Of a DNA stretch of 24,195 bases, positions 1 through 9,572 are shown piece after piece. Under the pieces are notes generated by a model. The model was not told where the DNA came from, ran no database searches, and saw only the letters and a program-made list of their open reading frames with translations. Position 1 is the stretch's first letter. Every line of letters starts with the position of its first letter. This DNA comes from Astrothelium macrocarpum (lineage: Eukaryota > Ascomycota > Dothideomycetes > Trypetheliales > Trypetheliaceae): NCBI GenBank assembly GCA_021030915.1, contig JAGEMR010000240.1, positions 1 through 24,195 on the forward strand, in the 5' to 3' direction. The position numbers were made by a program, and so were the translations under genes.

Positions 1-1834
1 TCACTTTCCGCACCAGAAAACCACTTAAACTTTTGTCGCGTTCTAATTTTTTAACGATTATATCAATTTATATTAAAAAAGAGAATATTATTCTTGCTAT
101 TAATACAATTCAGTCTGCAAAATTTCAAAACAAAAATTTAAATCAATGCGCAATTACGAAATATTATAATATCTCACAGAATTCATTAAACGATAGAATA
201 AATAACCGATAATAACGCGCGTCAATTCAATTATAACGTCATAAATTGGATCAATTTGAAAAATAATCGTTAATCAAATATATATTCAATCAAAATTCAA
301 AAGGGTTCCCATTACGCCTTTCTAATATAGAAGATATGGCCAATCTTTTATTGAAATCGCGCGAAGATAAGCCAATTGGCAGATACTGAATAAGACGATT
401 TATTGACACATAATCAGACCTCAAAACCAAATTCAATCATTTATATGATTATCAAAGAATATTATAAAAAGATCCAAAGATTATTTCAGATTGATTTGAA
501 TTATTACGTAATATAATAAATAAATATGGGATATATGAAAAAGATATTTATAATTTCGATGAAATAAATTTCATAATAAATATAATAATTATATTAATAA
601 TGATAATATATATTAAAAAATATGATAAAATCAAATTTATATAATCTGATAATCGGGAATAAATTATAATCATTGAATATATTAATATTAAAGATTAATA
701 TATTCCGTCTTTTATCATTATTTAAAATATTTATTATTTCGCGAATTGGATTATAGAATTAGAATTTTCTGATAATTGAATTATCAAATTTATTTTTAAT
801 AAATGAACCGATAATGAAATAGATTTAGATTGAATTCAATATTTTGATAAACATATAAAAGGCTATTCAAAAAATATATATCGATTATTAATTATTAATA
901 GATACGAAAATCATTTATTAATCGAATTCAATAAATTTTATAACGAAAATAAAATTATTCTAATTAATATATTTATATATTCATTTTATTTATTTTAATT
1001 ATTGGATATTATATTATATTCATTTTTAAAACACGTATATAATAATGAAATCAATCTATTGATCAAAATTATGATTAATCATATCATCAAATTCGAATTT
1101 TTTGTCGCGTTTAAATCCGCCCATTTCAAAATTTTTACGGAATCAAATATCAAATCTGAATTCAAAAGAATTGGAATTATATTTTAGAATTTAGATTTTA
1201 TGATTTTTAAATTAGATGTTCATTTAAAAATATTTATATCGTCGGATAATCATCCGTCAACCGCTCATGAATGAGAATCGCAAATTCCTTCCAACCCCCA
1301 ATAAATAATCAAATAATCCAATTTTATCAAAAAACGAATTTCTATTTATCAAGGAAATTCTTCAATATCAATTATTGAAATTGTAAATTAAATGGCGAAA
1401 AATGCGTAAATAATGGCGCATTTAATTATCTTTTTGATTGAACGAATACGTATTTTTGAAAATACAAATATGGCATTTGCAAAACATCAGAAGGTCAAAA
1501 AATCATATATATAATTTGAAAAAATATTTAATATAAATGATTTTATAAAATTATTAACTGAGAAGGGTTTGAAAAAGCGGTGTATATCTGATGAAGACGA
1601 AAATAATAATCCATCAAAAAAGATGATAACGATTTTACGATAATATAATAATTACGATATAACTGGATATAATACACGTATTTATAATAAAATTGAAAAA
1701 ATAGATATTGAATCAGAATCCGATGAAAAATAAATAAATTTTCAAATTGTTGTTATATGTATTAATGTTGATGGGGTATCTGATGCGGAAAGTGACCGAC
1801 TGACTGATATGACCGGCTGAGTGGTAAACCACGT
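1..1834 (+). mobile_element. RIP-degraded pogo/Fot1-type DNA transposon (element A), left tip outside window
   Basis: Bases 1-17 (TCACTTTCCGCACCAGA) are the reverse complement of 1779-1795 apart from one C/T difference, so these are the inner parts of terminal inverted repeats. The right repeat continues as GC-rich sequence to ACGT at 1831-1834, followed by TA, the target dinucleotide of Tc1/mariner-pogo elements. By symmetry about 39 bp of the left repeat lies before base 1. The inside is very AT-rich and carries a recognisable pogo-type transposase in one frame with many stops. The element sits at the broken end of a gypsy retrotransposon (1837-4154), so it probably inserted into it. Confidence 0.85.
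96..1700 (+). pseudogene. Fot1/pogo-like transposase, RIP-inactivated
   Basis: This is the remnant of a cut-and-paste transposase: an N-terminal psq/CENP-B-type helix-turn-helix followed by a DDE_1 catalytic domain. The reading frame set at 96 begins AINTIQSAKF and includes YNISQNSLNDRI, matching the fungal Fot1 DNA-binding region. The same frame reaches DIYNFDE at 543-563, holding the first catalytic Asp (558-560), then LLIINRYENH around 885-914, where the family has a D-G-H motif. Here the second catalytic Asp codon reads AAT (897-899). Still in frame come FFVAFKSAHFKIFTESNIKS (about 1095-1155) and KLDVHLK, the usual Fot1 C-terminal region. Stops interrupt throughout, but the frame holds from 96 to at least 1220, so damage is by point mutation, as expected of RIP. 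Confidence 0.85.
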
Positions 1835-2960
1835 TAATGAATATATTTTTATCATAATTTATTTCGTAAATATAAATAAATATTATATTATTCTATAATT
1901 ATTATAATAAAAACAAATTTTTCTATTTCTATAATATCGTTTATTGATTAATATATATTCTTTTTTTTATTATTAATGGATAAAATAATTAATCAGATTA
2001 TAATTTTTCCACGATTATCATTCGTATTATTCTAATTTTTCTATTATATGAATTTCATAATCCATATTATCATATTAATAATAATATATTTTTTTATGAT
2101 TTAAATATTCTTTATTTATAAATAATTATTTTTGAAAATAATTTCTGATCCAATAATCGTAGGCGGATTATATTAATAAATTCATTTAAAAATATTCTAC
2201 ATTTTTTTTGAATAATGGCGCATTTATGAATATGATTTCTTCTATTTTTTTCGTTTATAAATATATCCTTTTATTATTGATTATATATATATCTTCTATA
2301 ATTCTTATTATAATATTATCATTATTATATTTTTCGATATTCAGAATATCGTGAATTCTGTACATCAATAATATTATTTCATCAAATATTTTTTTTTATT
2401 TTTTAATATTCTCGATATTTCAATAATTGATATTTTTGATTCCAATATTTTTCTGATAAAATTAATCATTTATAATCCGGATTAATTATATCAAATAAAA
2501 TATTTTTCTATATTTCAAAATTTTTCGATAATAATTTTATAAAAATTTCAAATTATTTTTTAAAAATTTGGATCATAATAATATATATTAAATAATTGGA
2601 AATTATATATAATCTAATCATAAAATGATTCTTATGATTAGATTATTTTAATATTTTTCTGATATATTATTGAAATATGAATTCGGTTATTAGATATCTT
2701 CTAATAATTCGATTTATTTATTGATTTAATTATGTTATATATTCTTATATCCTTTTATGGGTTTTTTATATATTTCTTAATACCGGAAATGGATTATTCT
2801 TTCCACTGTCGTCCTATTGGTCGAATTGCCATTTATTCCCCTCTTCGGACGTTTTCTGAATGGTCCCTTCAATTAAAATTTTCTCATCCGGATAATCTAT
2901 TAAAATCATATTGATTTTTCTTTTTATGATTACGATTTCTCGTCATATTATATTGGATTT

Positions 2961-3300
2961 GGATTGATAATTTTTTACGAAATATCCTTTTTTTTTATAA
3001 AAATAATATTTTTTATCTTTAGATCCTTTTTTTGGACGGATATTACCCTTTTTTTCTTTTCTGATAAAATTAAAATCCATCAGATCGTTATAATCGTTAT
3101 TCTAAATTCATGAATTTCCCCGTCCAATGATTAATTTTCAGTTTCCCCTTTTTTCGAAAATTTTCATATATAATTTGTTATCTAATTTAATCACTATTTT
3201 CATTAATTGCGATAGAATATCTATGATATTTATATAACGTATTAATTCATTTTTAATATTATTTTTAAATTTTTTATAAAATATGAAACGGAATATTTTA
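2961..3300 (-). pseudogene. gypsy gag C-terminal region with ruined CCHC zinc knuckle
   Basis: Gag is the capsid/nucleocapsid protein of the retroelement. On the minus strand, about 3290-3150 reads FKNNIKNELIRYINI followed by LSQLMKIVIKLDNKLYMKI, the pattern of the retrotransposon gag family just before the nucleocapsid. The frame then reads KDKKYYFYKKKGYFVKNYQS at 3020-2961. Its spacing is exactly CX2CX4HX4C with Tyr at all four ligand positions (codons at 3008-3006, 2999-2997, 2984-2982 and 2969-2967). TGT/TGC to TAT and CAT/CAC to TAT are single RIP-type transitions. Stops occur elsewhere. Gag assignment is by pattern, not by search. Confidence 0.75.
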
Positions 3301-3894
3301 TCGCCTCATTCGATTTATTGAATATATTCCTAGAATCTGATCGTATAATCTGCCATTAAAATCTTTTATTTAATATTCAGAATCATTTATTCAATTATTA
3401 TTTATTGATTGAATATTCCGAATATTTTAATAATTTCTCTTTTAAATATATCAAAATTTTAAAATATATTATTGGTCATTTGATCTCCAATTTCTATTAT
3501 ATAATTAATAAAATATGATCGGATCTAATAAAACATTCTTTTTTTTATAAATATGATTATAAAAAAAGATTGATTAATTATTATAATATCTTCGAATATG
3601 AAATATAATTGAATGATATTGAATTAATTTTTTATTTTGAAACGGTTTTTATAAAAATCATCAGATTTTCTGATTTTTCCGTCAAATCATGATATAGGTC
3701 AGTTTCCTCTAATTTAAAATGAATCATCACTATTCTACGATTATCCTTATTAATTCATTTTAAAAATATCCAATATATTATGATTTTAAATATCCTTAAA
3801 ATCAAATCTATTTAGAATCAAAATAATTTCTAAAATGAATCGATAAAAAATTGAATTAATAAAAAATAATATGATTTGATAATTCAAAATTCTA

Positions 3895-4154
3895 TTAAAG
3901 ACGTTATCAAAAATTGGCTTAAAGAATGGCTTTAAATATAACGAGGCCAAAATGGCTTTATTGCGTTTCTATATATTTCATAACATTCCTTGGTTCATGG
4001 CATGAACTGTATGAGCCAGAGATTGGATCTCTTGGCTCATGATGTGAGCCGTATGAGCCAGAGGTTGGATCTCTTGGCTCATGGTGTGAGCCGTATGAGT
4101 CAGAGGTTGGACGGGTACACGGATGTGTACACGGCCCTCTCAGTGGTCATAACA
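3895..4154 (-). repeat. 5' LTR of gypsy copy 1
   Basis: The outer border is TGTTATG at 4154-4148 (minus strand), matching TGTTATGGC at 20032-20040 in copy 2. The inner border is approximate, placed where sequence resembling a primer-binding site (TGATAACGTC on the minus strand) follows. The middle of the LTR is GC-richer and differs completely between the two copies, whereas the part next to the internal region aligns. It contains the 42-bp tandem array at 3991-4113. Confidence 0.6.
3991..4113. repeat. 42-bp tandem repeat of hairpin-forming units, about 2.9 copies, inside the LTR
   Basis: Units begin at about 4009, 4051 and 4093 (GTATGAGCCAGAG...), with a partial diverged unit before 4009. 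Each unit holds an imperfect palindrome: ATGAGCCAGAG pairs with CTCTTGGCTCAT. The array lies in the GC-richer, non-RIP part of LTR copy 1 and is absent from the LTR of copy 2. Confidence 0.85.
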
Positions 4155-5207
4155 CTACCAATAATGTCTAATGATCCAATGATGATTTTTTTCGCCAATA
4201 ACGAAATGAGTCTTATTTGAAAAATGAATAAATTTCCAATCCTCCAATTTCCAATTGAGGTATTTTCTGGCGAAATCGATTCGTTTCTATTTTGATACAA
4301 ATTTAATATATCGGCTCCAGCAGATTTTATAATGATAATAACCTCGTTTAATAAATCGCTTTTTCAATGTATCTACTGAATAAAGGAGATTCAGTTCAAA
4401 ATATATATTCGGAAATATAAAAACACGTCGTTCAAAATTGAAAATGATCCAATAAAGAATCGTTATAATAAAAATATGGCTGAGAATTTGTTATCATTCT
4501 AATTTCATAATTGGATTTATAGGCTATGTCTTGAAGTGATTTTTTTGAGATGGCGATAGATTGAGAAACGTGAATAATCAAACGTTTGAAGGATTTGACT
4601 TTTAGATCGACGTTGAAATGGCGAAAAAATATCTTCAAAATCAAAAACTACTTTCAAAATAATTCGACGAGGTGTATGAACAGTTCTGTTTGGCTGACGA
4701 GGTAACAGTTCAGAATCAGGCGTTAACAGTCGCTGTGTATTGACGTGACCATCAAGATTACAACTCACCACCATATTTGAATGAGATGAAAACAAGAAAA
4801 AATGCAATGTGCGTAAGTGGAGTGGTCCAAAAGTGTCCACTGTTTACTAGTAAATTTGGTGGGGTTGATGGGGAAACGCGGGTTGTGTTGTCCCAATTAA
4901 TTTGCCTAGATGCCTGCCGGATCGATCCACATGTGAACAGCTGGCTCGATCAGCTTATTTTCTGTTATTTAATTCGTAGCTAGCTTCATTCGAAAAACAA
5001 CAAGTTCGGCTTCAAGAATTCCACACAGAGGTTCGGTGCTTTCACGTGGTTAGCGTTTAACCCTTTCAGGAATAGCGTATATTGGCATTTTGTACTTGTC
5101 TTAGGATTTCAACATTCACTTCTCTTTCTACTTCGCACTCTAACACTTTACCTGCTCGTGCCAAGAATATCGATACCTCAAACGCGGCCTCTTCTCCGGC
5201 TGTCACA
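4155..5207. other. Transition from RIP DNA to gene island; probable promoter and 5' UTR of the next gene
   Basis: AT-rich, lightly mutated sequence fades out by about 4640 and normal composition follows. I see no convincing gene. Short open frames here on both strands lack recognisable similarity and splice structure. A perfect 12-bp palindrome TTTACTAGTAAA lies near 4842. The last 100 bp before 5208 is pyrimidine-rich (CTTCTCTTTCTACTTCG), common upstream of fungal start codons. The open frame extends upstream of 5208 but without an ATG. Confidence 0.5.
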
Positions 5208-5963
5208 ATGTCTGCTACATATTCGCCAGACCTCTCTTCCGATCCTACCACCTCTTCTCTGAGCTCGACGGATTCCTCCTCGAGTGCGACAAGCTCCACT
5301 TTCACCGACGCGACAAGCTCTCGGACGAGTTCACCACTGAATTCAATCTCCATATCACACGAACCACCACCAACCACTCCGCCGACTTCCAGTCATGCGT
5401 ACGATCCAAACATGGAGCCCATGGATCTTATCCAAATTGTGCCTCCTCTCGTCACTCCTGAAACCATCCAGCACATCGGCCAAACGCCGCGTCCATATCC
5501 TGTGTACCGCAGCACCACCGTCTGCCACACCGAATCCTGGTCGCTATCCTGCCCTCCCGGGACTGGGTGTGCCCGTTGTCATGATCATGCTAAATGCATC
5601 TCGGCCATCGAGGCTGCTTTCCAACCGCGCAAAATTGAGTTCGTCATTGTCCCGTGGCCGCGCGTCATGAACATCATTCGTCCATGGCTCAAGAAGCGAG
5701 GACTAAGACTCGAGATTCCGAATGCCAACCAGCATTCCATATTATATCGCGGCCGTAAGAAAAGCTTCTATAGGATAGTTCAGGTGGACGGCGAGGGATT
5801 GATGGACGAGGAATTTGGTGGCAAGCGTTTGCTCACAGAAAAGAAGATTCGCGAGGTTCTAGAGGACATTGAGACGGAGAAGGAAGAGGAGCAACGAGGA
5901 GTGTGGACAAGGGAAAATTATGCAGACGTCTATTCCGACCCTGACCCAATTCCTAGTCCCTGA
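5208..5963 (+). CDS. Hypothetical 251-aa protein with Ser/Thr-rich N-terminus and Cys/His cluster
   Basis: I do not recognise this family. The start chosen is the first ATG of the frame, in a good context (TCACAATG); the frame is open further upstream but only with non-ATG codons. Residues 1-65 are low-complexity Ser/Thr/Pro, probably disordered. Residues 66-105 include a short hydrophobic stretch (MDLIQIVPPLVTP). A compact Cys/His cluster follows: C106-H107, C115, C121, C124-H125, H127 and C130, compatible with metal binding or disulfides. Residues 141-200 are a basic, mixed alpha/beta-looking segment (KIEFVIVPWPRVMNIIRPWL). The C-terminus is charged and Glu/Lys-rich with a coiled-coil-like stretch (210-230). 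There is no signal peptide or membrane helix. The frame is uninterrupted and uses GC-rich third positions, unlike the flanks, supporting a real gene. Nuclear or cytosolic location is a guess. Confidence 0.65.
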   Translation: MSATYSPDLSSDPTTSSLSSTDSSSSATSSTFTDATSSRTSSPLNSISISHEPPPTTPPTSSHAYDPNMEPMDLIQIVPPLVTPETIQHIGQTPRPYPVYRSTTVCHTESWSLSCPPGTGCARCHDHAKCISAIEAAFQPRKIEFVIVPWPRVMNIIRPWLKKRGLRLEIPNANQHSILYRGRKKSFYRIVQVDGEGLMDEEFGGKRLLTEKKIREVLEDIETEKEEEQRGVWTRENYADVYSDPDPIPSP

Positions 5964-6436
5964 CCTTTTGACGTGAGCAAGGCTGCCGTCAATGGCGACA
6001 AGTATCGAGCGGAGGAATTCATCAGTATGCAGTCACATCATGAAATCCTGTGATTAGCTGCTCTATCCTATCGAGACAAATCGAGCGAAACCATCGAAAG
6101 CCTGCACCCAGTCAACACTCTTTCTAACGATTCTCACCTTATGTTTGTGCCCGTCTTTGCCACTCGAGTGAGCGGATATCCCCAGCATCGCGTAGAGATG
6201 CGAGCACAGCGCCGGGGTGATTATTGATCAGGTCTACTCCTGTAGCGCATTGCAAGCTGCGTAAAAGGATGCGGACATCCCGGCACAAGAGCCTTAATAC
6301 GAACAAGAGGGACAGGTACCCTCGCGACTGAGTAAAGGGATGCGAGCATCCCGGCACTAAGAGCCTTACTCGCGCTTCAGTCTTGCACATGGCAGAGACA
6401 ATGGGTGGGCCGAAGCGGCACGTTTTTACTTCCACT
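5964..6436. other. Intergenic DNA containing short dispersed hairpin repeats
   Basis: No supported gene. The minus-strand open frame across 6139-6435 mostly translates the direct repeats at 6261-6372 and is not credible. A diverged third repeat-like piece may sit at about 6186-6220. Confidence 0.4.
6261..6372. repeat. Two 41-bp direct repeats, 71 bp apart, each with a small hairpin
   Basis: 6261-6301 and 6332-6372 share the pattern GTAAA-GGATGC-GCATCC-CGGCAC-AAGAGCCTTA. The second holds a perfect inverted repeat GGGATGC/GCATCCC with a 2-base loop; the first has a mutated version. Confidence 0.75.
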
Positions 6437-6756
6437 TCAAGAAGTGAGACAGCTGGATTTGCGGCTTATGCCACTCGTTGAACGCTTGAAGGCTTTGAGC
6501 ACCTTTGCGAACGAACTGTTGAAGTCGACAGCCTGGGTGGGCTCCTCGTTGTCGAGACTGCTCTTGACGAAGCCAAAGACGATGGCAAGGTAATGCATCA
6601 TGTCGGGAAAGCTAAGAACCTGAGGTGGCAGGCGAAACTCGATGGTACCGCGTGTGTCTAGTGCTGGCTGCAAGTTCACAACGGATTGTCGGTGAGGACA
6701 AATCCAATCACCCAGCTTATAGCGTTTTGTAGAGCCGCTCCATGCAGGTACATATT
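6437..6756 (-). pseudogene. Amidoligase-like gene, C-terminal half (orientation inverted relative to its N-terminal half)
   Basis: Minus-strand frame open from about 6754 to the stop at 6437. It reads GSTKRYKLGDWICPHRQ, then VVNLQPALDTRGTIEFR (GTIEFR at 6649-6632), LPPQVLSFPDMMHYLAIVFG and FVKSSL. The T-I-E-F-R motif after a N/L-rich strand, followed by a hydrophobic helix, is what I know from fungal members of the putative amidoligase family (PF12224, glutamine-synthetase-fold COOH-NH2 ligases). The H-x-H half of such a protein is encoded on the opposite strand at 6733-7038. The two halves meet at 6733-6756, so the gene is broken. Family assignment rests on motifs only. Confidence 0.5.
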
Positions 6757-7038
6757 GGTCTCGTTATGGAAGGTAAGTACTCTTTGGACCGGTTAAAGCG
6801 CATCTGTAAAATCATTTGCTTGTTCGGTGATACACTGATCAAAAAAACTCGCGAGAGCACTTTTGCGAAGAACAACCTGGCCCGAGTTTACGAAGGAAAG
6901 CCTTCGAAAATTGAGGAGAAGGTAATTGAGGCGTTTACCCTCCACAGCAATCCTCAGCCGCTCTTCAAGTATATCGATAGCTACGGGTCTTCCATAGCGC
7001 TTAAAACTCTTGATCCGGGACCACGGGTCAGTCATTAA
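6733..7038 (+). pseudogene. Amidoligase-like gene, central HVHIG-type segment
   Basis: Plus-strand frame reading SRSMQVHIGLVMEGKYSLDR (from 6733), then LKRICKIICLFGDTL, and ending at a stop at 7036-7038. M-Q-V-H-I-G followed by SL..L..I....F..TL fits the amidoligase motif H-V-H-x-G plus its helix, with the first His replaced by Gln. No N-terminal E-x-E-type strand is found upstream; a stop lies just before 6733. GTAAGT at 6772 looks like a strong 5' splice site but falls inside the conserved-looking stretch. Together with 6437-6756 (minus) this suggests a gene split by a local inversion of about 300 bp. The fragment is unlikely to be functional. Confidence 0.45.
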
Positions 7039-7071
7039 ATGGCTTGTATTACTTATTAATAGCCTATAGGG

Positions 7072-7452
7072 ATGGAGAGGACGCGCGCAGCGCGGAAGAA
7101 GAAGGCCGAGAAGAAGGCCGAGAAGAAGGCCCGGGAGGAAGAGGGCAAGAACAAGGAGGAGGAGAAGGAGGAGGAGGAGGAGGAGGCCGGCGGCGAGAGC
7201 GAGAAGGAGAACGAGGTAGAGGAGGAGGACGAGGATGAGGACGAGGAAATAGAAGAAGAGAAAAAGCTTGCACAGCCCGACCATCAAAGCTCAAATGAGA
7301 CCGACGCGTCGCATTTGAGTTCTAGACGAAGGATATGTATTGAAGAGAAAGCACCAGTCCCTGAGCTACAAAAGGTCACTTTTGAGATACTTCTGATTGA
7401 ACAAAAATTGGTGAAAGACAGTGAGAAATATAATCTACTCTATACACATTAA
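7072..7452 (+). CDS. Lys/Glu-rich low-complexity ORF, 126 aa, doubtful gene
   Basis: ATG at 7072, stop at 7450-7452. Residues 1-65 are almost only Lys, Glu, Arg and Ala (KKKAEKKAEKKAREEEGKNK, then poly-Glu), encoded by a nearly pure purine tract with a 12-bp AAGAAGGCCGAG repeat near 7095-7130. Such a protein segment would be a charged single helix. Residues 80-126 are more complex (ICIEEKAPVPELQKVTFEIL) without a family I recognise. The upstream amidoligase fragment could be spliced to it (GTCAGT at 7027, TAG at 7069), but I cannot show this. It may be a free-standing gene, a terminal exon of the broken upstream gene, or a chance open frame in a purine repeat. Confidence 0.3.
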   Translation: MERTRAARKKKAEKKAEKKAREEEGKNKEEEKEEEEEEAGGESEKENEVEEEDEDEDEEIEEEKKLAQPDHQSSNETDASHLSSRRRICIEEKAPVPELQKVTFEILLIEQKLVKDSEKYNLLYTH

Positions 7453-8318
7453 AGAGGTCCTCAATCACAATCATCGATATAATTTTAGGAATGGTTTTCT
7501 CAGATAACAAATCCAATTTTGTAAAATTGGTTATGATAGTATTGGGGTCTTCTCTAACCTCAGAAGTGACATTTTTTAGCACGCCTACTCACCAGTGGGT
7601 GCAATAAGAAATGCCACCCACAATCGTAAAAGATATAATTCATCGCAGGCCTCGTCGGGAGGACCTCATACCATATTAAAAAATTATAAATGATCAGTAA
7701 TTCGTCAAAAATTTGTCGAGAAATTTAATCCAATATTCTTATCTATTTTCGTTGAGGGCCTCTCGACGAGATCTTTCACGTACGCGGGTGACATCTTGTT
7801 GCACCCACATTCGACAAAGCTCATTCAAACCCGACATTGGCGCTATACCCGAGGCTCTTTCAACAAGCGGTGGCTATTCAATCATCGCATATTTGCTACA
7901 GAGTGGTCCACTCCAAGCCTTTTCGCACGAGGTAATACTCTGCCCAGAATGAATTCTTGCGTAGCTCTCCGCCACTTTCTTTGGTTCTTCTGCAGAGAGA
8001 TGCAAAGAGCCCGTCACTAGTGGCATAAGCGTTGCATTACTCGTTTTGTTCAAAAGACGAAGGCAGAGAAGAAGGCGGTGATTTGCTACTTCAACGGTCA
8101 ACAATCCCCGTAAGTATAGTAGTAAGATGACTGCATTCTGTGCGCTATATAGAAATTTAATTGCACGGACAACCTTATGCTAGTATTTACATATCAGATG
8201 CTGAATGCTATTTTTCCGAACATGCATAGCTGTGTCGATTGAAGACGAGGAAGCTCCAAGTGCGTGGATGCAGATGCGGTGAGTTCTATTTGACCTCTTC
8301 ACCCTATTGTCCATGCCT
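7453..8318. other. No supported gene
   Basis: Composition is that of ordinary intergenic DNA, slightly AT-rich at 7450-7750. Minus-strand open frames at 7874-8104 and 7376-7582 are short and match no family I recognise, though a degraded gene on the minus strand around 7700-8100 cannot be excluded. Confidence 0.4.
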
Positions 8319-9572
8319 TCATGGCCCGTTTTTCTGGCTACTGGAAAAGAACACAACTAGCAAAGCAGCATAGCTAATCAAACGGATTAGTATCTGACCT
8401 ATATAATATATTGGAAGTAACCAGACCAATGATGTCTTTGATGCAATCATAGAAGGAAATAGGTTACTCACGTTGCACCAGCAACAAATAATTCTGCCAT
8501 TCTCGCGCGCACTAGGCTGGATAGGATAAAGACGAAGACACCAGATGCCAGCATCAAAGAAAAGACTTGCAGCACTATGCCATTAGTCGCTTGTATCGCA
8601 ATGATTGGAACGATTAGTAGCGCAATCAGTAGCCAGGTCATAAGCAGCTGAGCCACAGTGGTAACAGCCGACTCCTTGAAGATGTAGACATCTTCGTCCC
8701 GAGATAAAGAGGTCAACCCTGGCTGCAATCTTTTTAGCCTCGGCTACGCGTAGAATTGCTTTCTACAAACTCCGCCTATGTATCCTATGCATTGGAACAA
8801 CATACCTTTCGAATATACTTGCAAAGCGGCACGAACACGCGCTCTACAAAGGTCTCAATAGCTGTTAAGCCGGCATCATTCGAGCTAGCAGAGGCGCAGA
8901 GATCGGGTTCATACAGAAAGCTCGCCTCTTGGCGGCAAATGCTTCCTGTTCCTTCGACCCAATTGATCAAGCTGGCTCTATTCCTCTTGGTGACTGCCGG
9001 TAATTGCAGCATCTTTCCATTTCGCTCCACGAGGGCGTCTATCAAATATGAGCATACAGAAAGTCTGGGTTTGCATGTTATTTTATCGGCTACCATAGTC
9101 AGCCAGTGCATGGTCTAATTCGCTCAACACAGTCTCCCTCTCTGCATTGCGATCTCGACGGACACTACCAAGAAACAACGGACGGTCCTCATTCTGATCG
9201 AGCTCTCGGAGTCTCTGTTCCAATATCGAGACGCGGTCCTGTTTGTACAGCAGCAATCTCACGCGTGCTACAGTAAATCTGCGAGACAGACTGAACGCGG
9301 AGTGCGCTCCGATCAGGCTGGCAAAACGAGGATACCCGGGTGGATGATCCTCGACTAGGCGAAATGTTATTCCGAGATGCCACAAAGTTGAGTGGAGTTC
9401 AGAGCTGGGTACTTTGTGTCCAAATCACCTTGTCCGGTGATGAAGCTGTGGCAAGCAAGAAAAGTCTCCGAAATTTGTTGTTGAGCCAGCCTATGCCATT
9501 CAGACAGTTTTTCAACAAAGCTTCAGTCACTGAAGCCCGGGCTTCGTCCCTCAAATGGTTGGAGAATTCCAT
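8319..9572 (-). CDS. DUF6594-type fungal membrane protein, spliced
   Basis: Exons on the minus strand: 9354-9094, 9038-8806, 8743-8472 and 8373-8319 (stop TGA). Introns are 55, 62 and 98 bp, starting GTAGCC, GTATGT and GTGAGT, each ending TAG. They join LADY-DALVERNGKML, YIRK-PRLKRLQPG and VAGAT-YAALLVVFF in frame. The N-terminal part (DHPPGYPRFASLIGAHSAF, then arginine-rich, KQDRVSILEQRL, LFLGSVRRDRNAER) and three C-terminal transmembrane helices (around VAQLLMTWLLIALLIVPIIA, LQVFSLMLASGVFVF and AALLVVFF) are the layout I know for fungal DUF6594 proteins. Function is unknown. The first exon is uncertain: an ATG at 9572-9570 with exon 9572-9413 and a weak GTACCC donor gives 326 aa in frame. 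A probable divergent promoter is shared with the gene at 9914. Confidence 0.8.

Larger units (their letters stand above)
1837..4154 (-). mobile_element. Ty3/gypsy LTR retrotransposon copy 1 (5' LTR and gag only), RIP-mutated
   Basis: Read on the minus strand, the element starts with TGTTATGACC at 4154 (typical 5'-TGT of an LTR), has an LTR of about 250 bp, then a gag-like region and zinc-knuckle remnant, and runs to about 1837 where Fot-type element A interrupts it. The whole length aligns in inverted orientation with 20032-22380. For example, the minus-strand text around 3620-3690 corresponds to 20500-20600, and 2160-2350 to 21835-22025. Protease, reverse transcriptase and integrase are not recognisable here; they would lie left of the window. 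This copy keeps more C and G than copy 2, so it has been mutated less. Confidence 0.8.

Noticed and set aside
2732..2914. 60-codon plus-strand frame in gypsy copy 1
   Set aside because: The element is coded on the minus strand; this is its antisense in a less-mutated stretch.
3991..4113. CRISPR-like array
   Set aside because: Contiguous 42-bp tandem units with no spacers, within a fungal LTR.
4517..4840. 107-codon minus-strand frame and overlapping frames at 4432-4644 and 4777-4983
   Set aside because: They lie in transition DNA with no recognisable domain or splice structure.
6139..6435. 98-codon minus-strand frame
   Set aside because: It mainly translates the short direct repeats and has no family features.
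6793..7287. 164-codon hydrophobic Leu-rich minus-strand frame
   Set aside because: It is the antisense of the purine tract and of the amidoligase fragment; the poly-Leu is a composition artefact.
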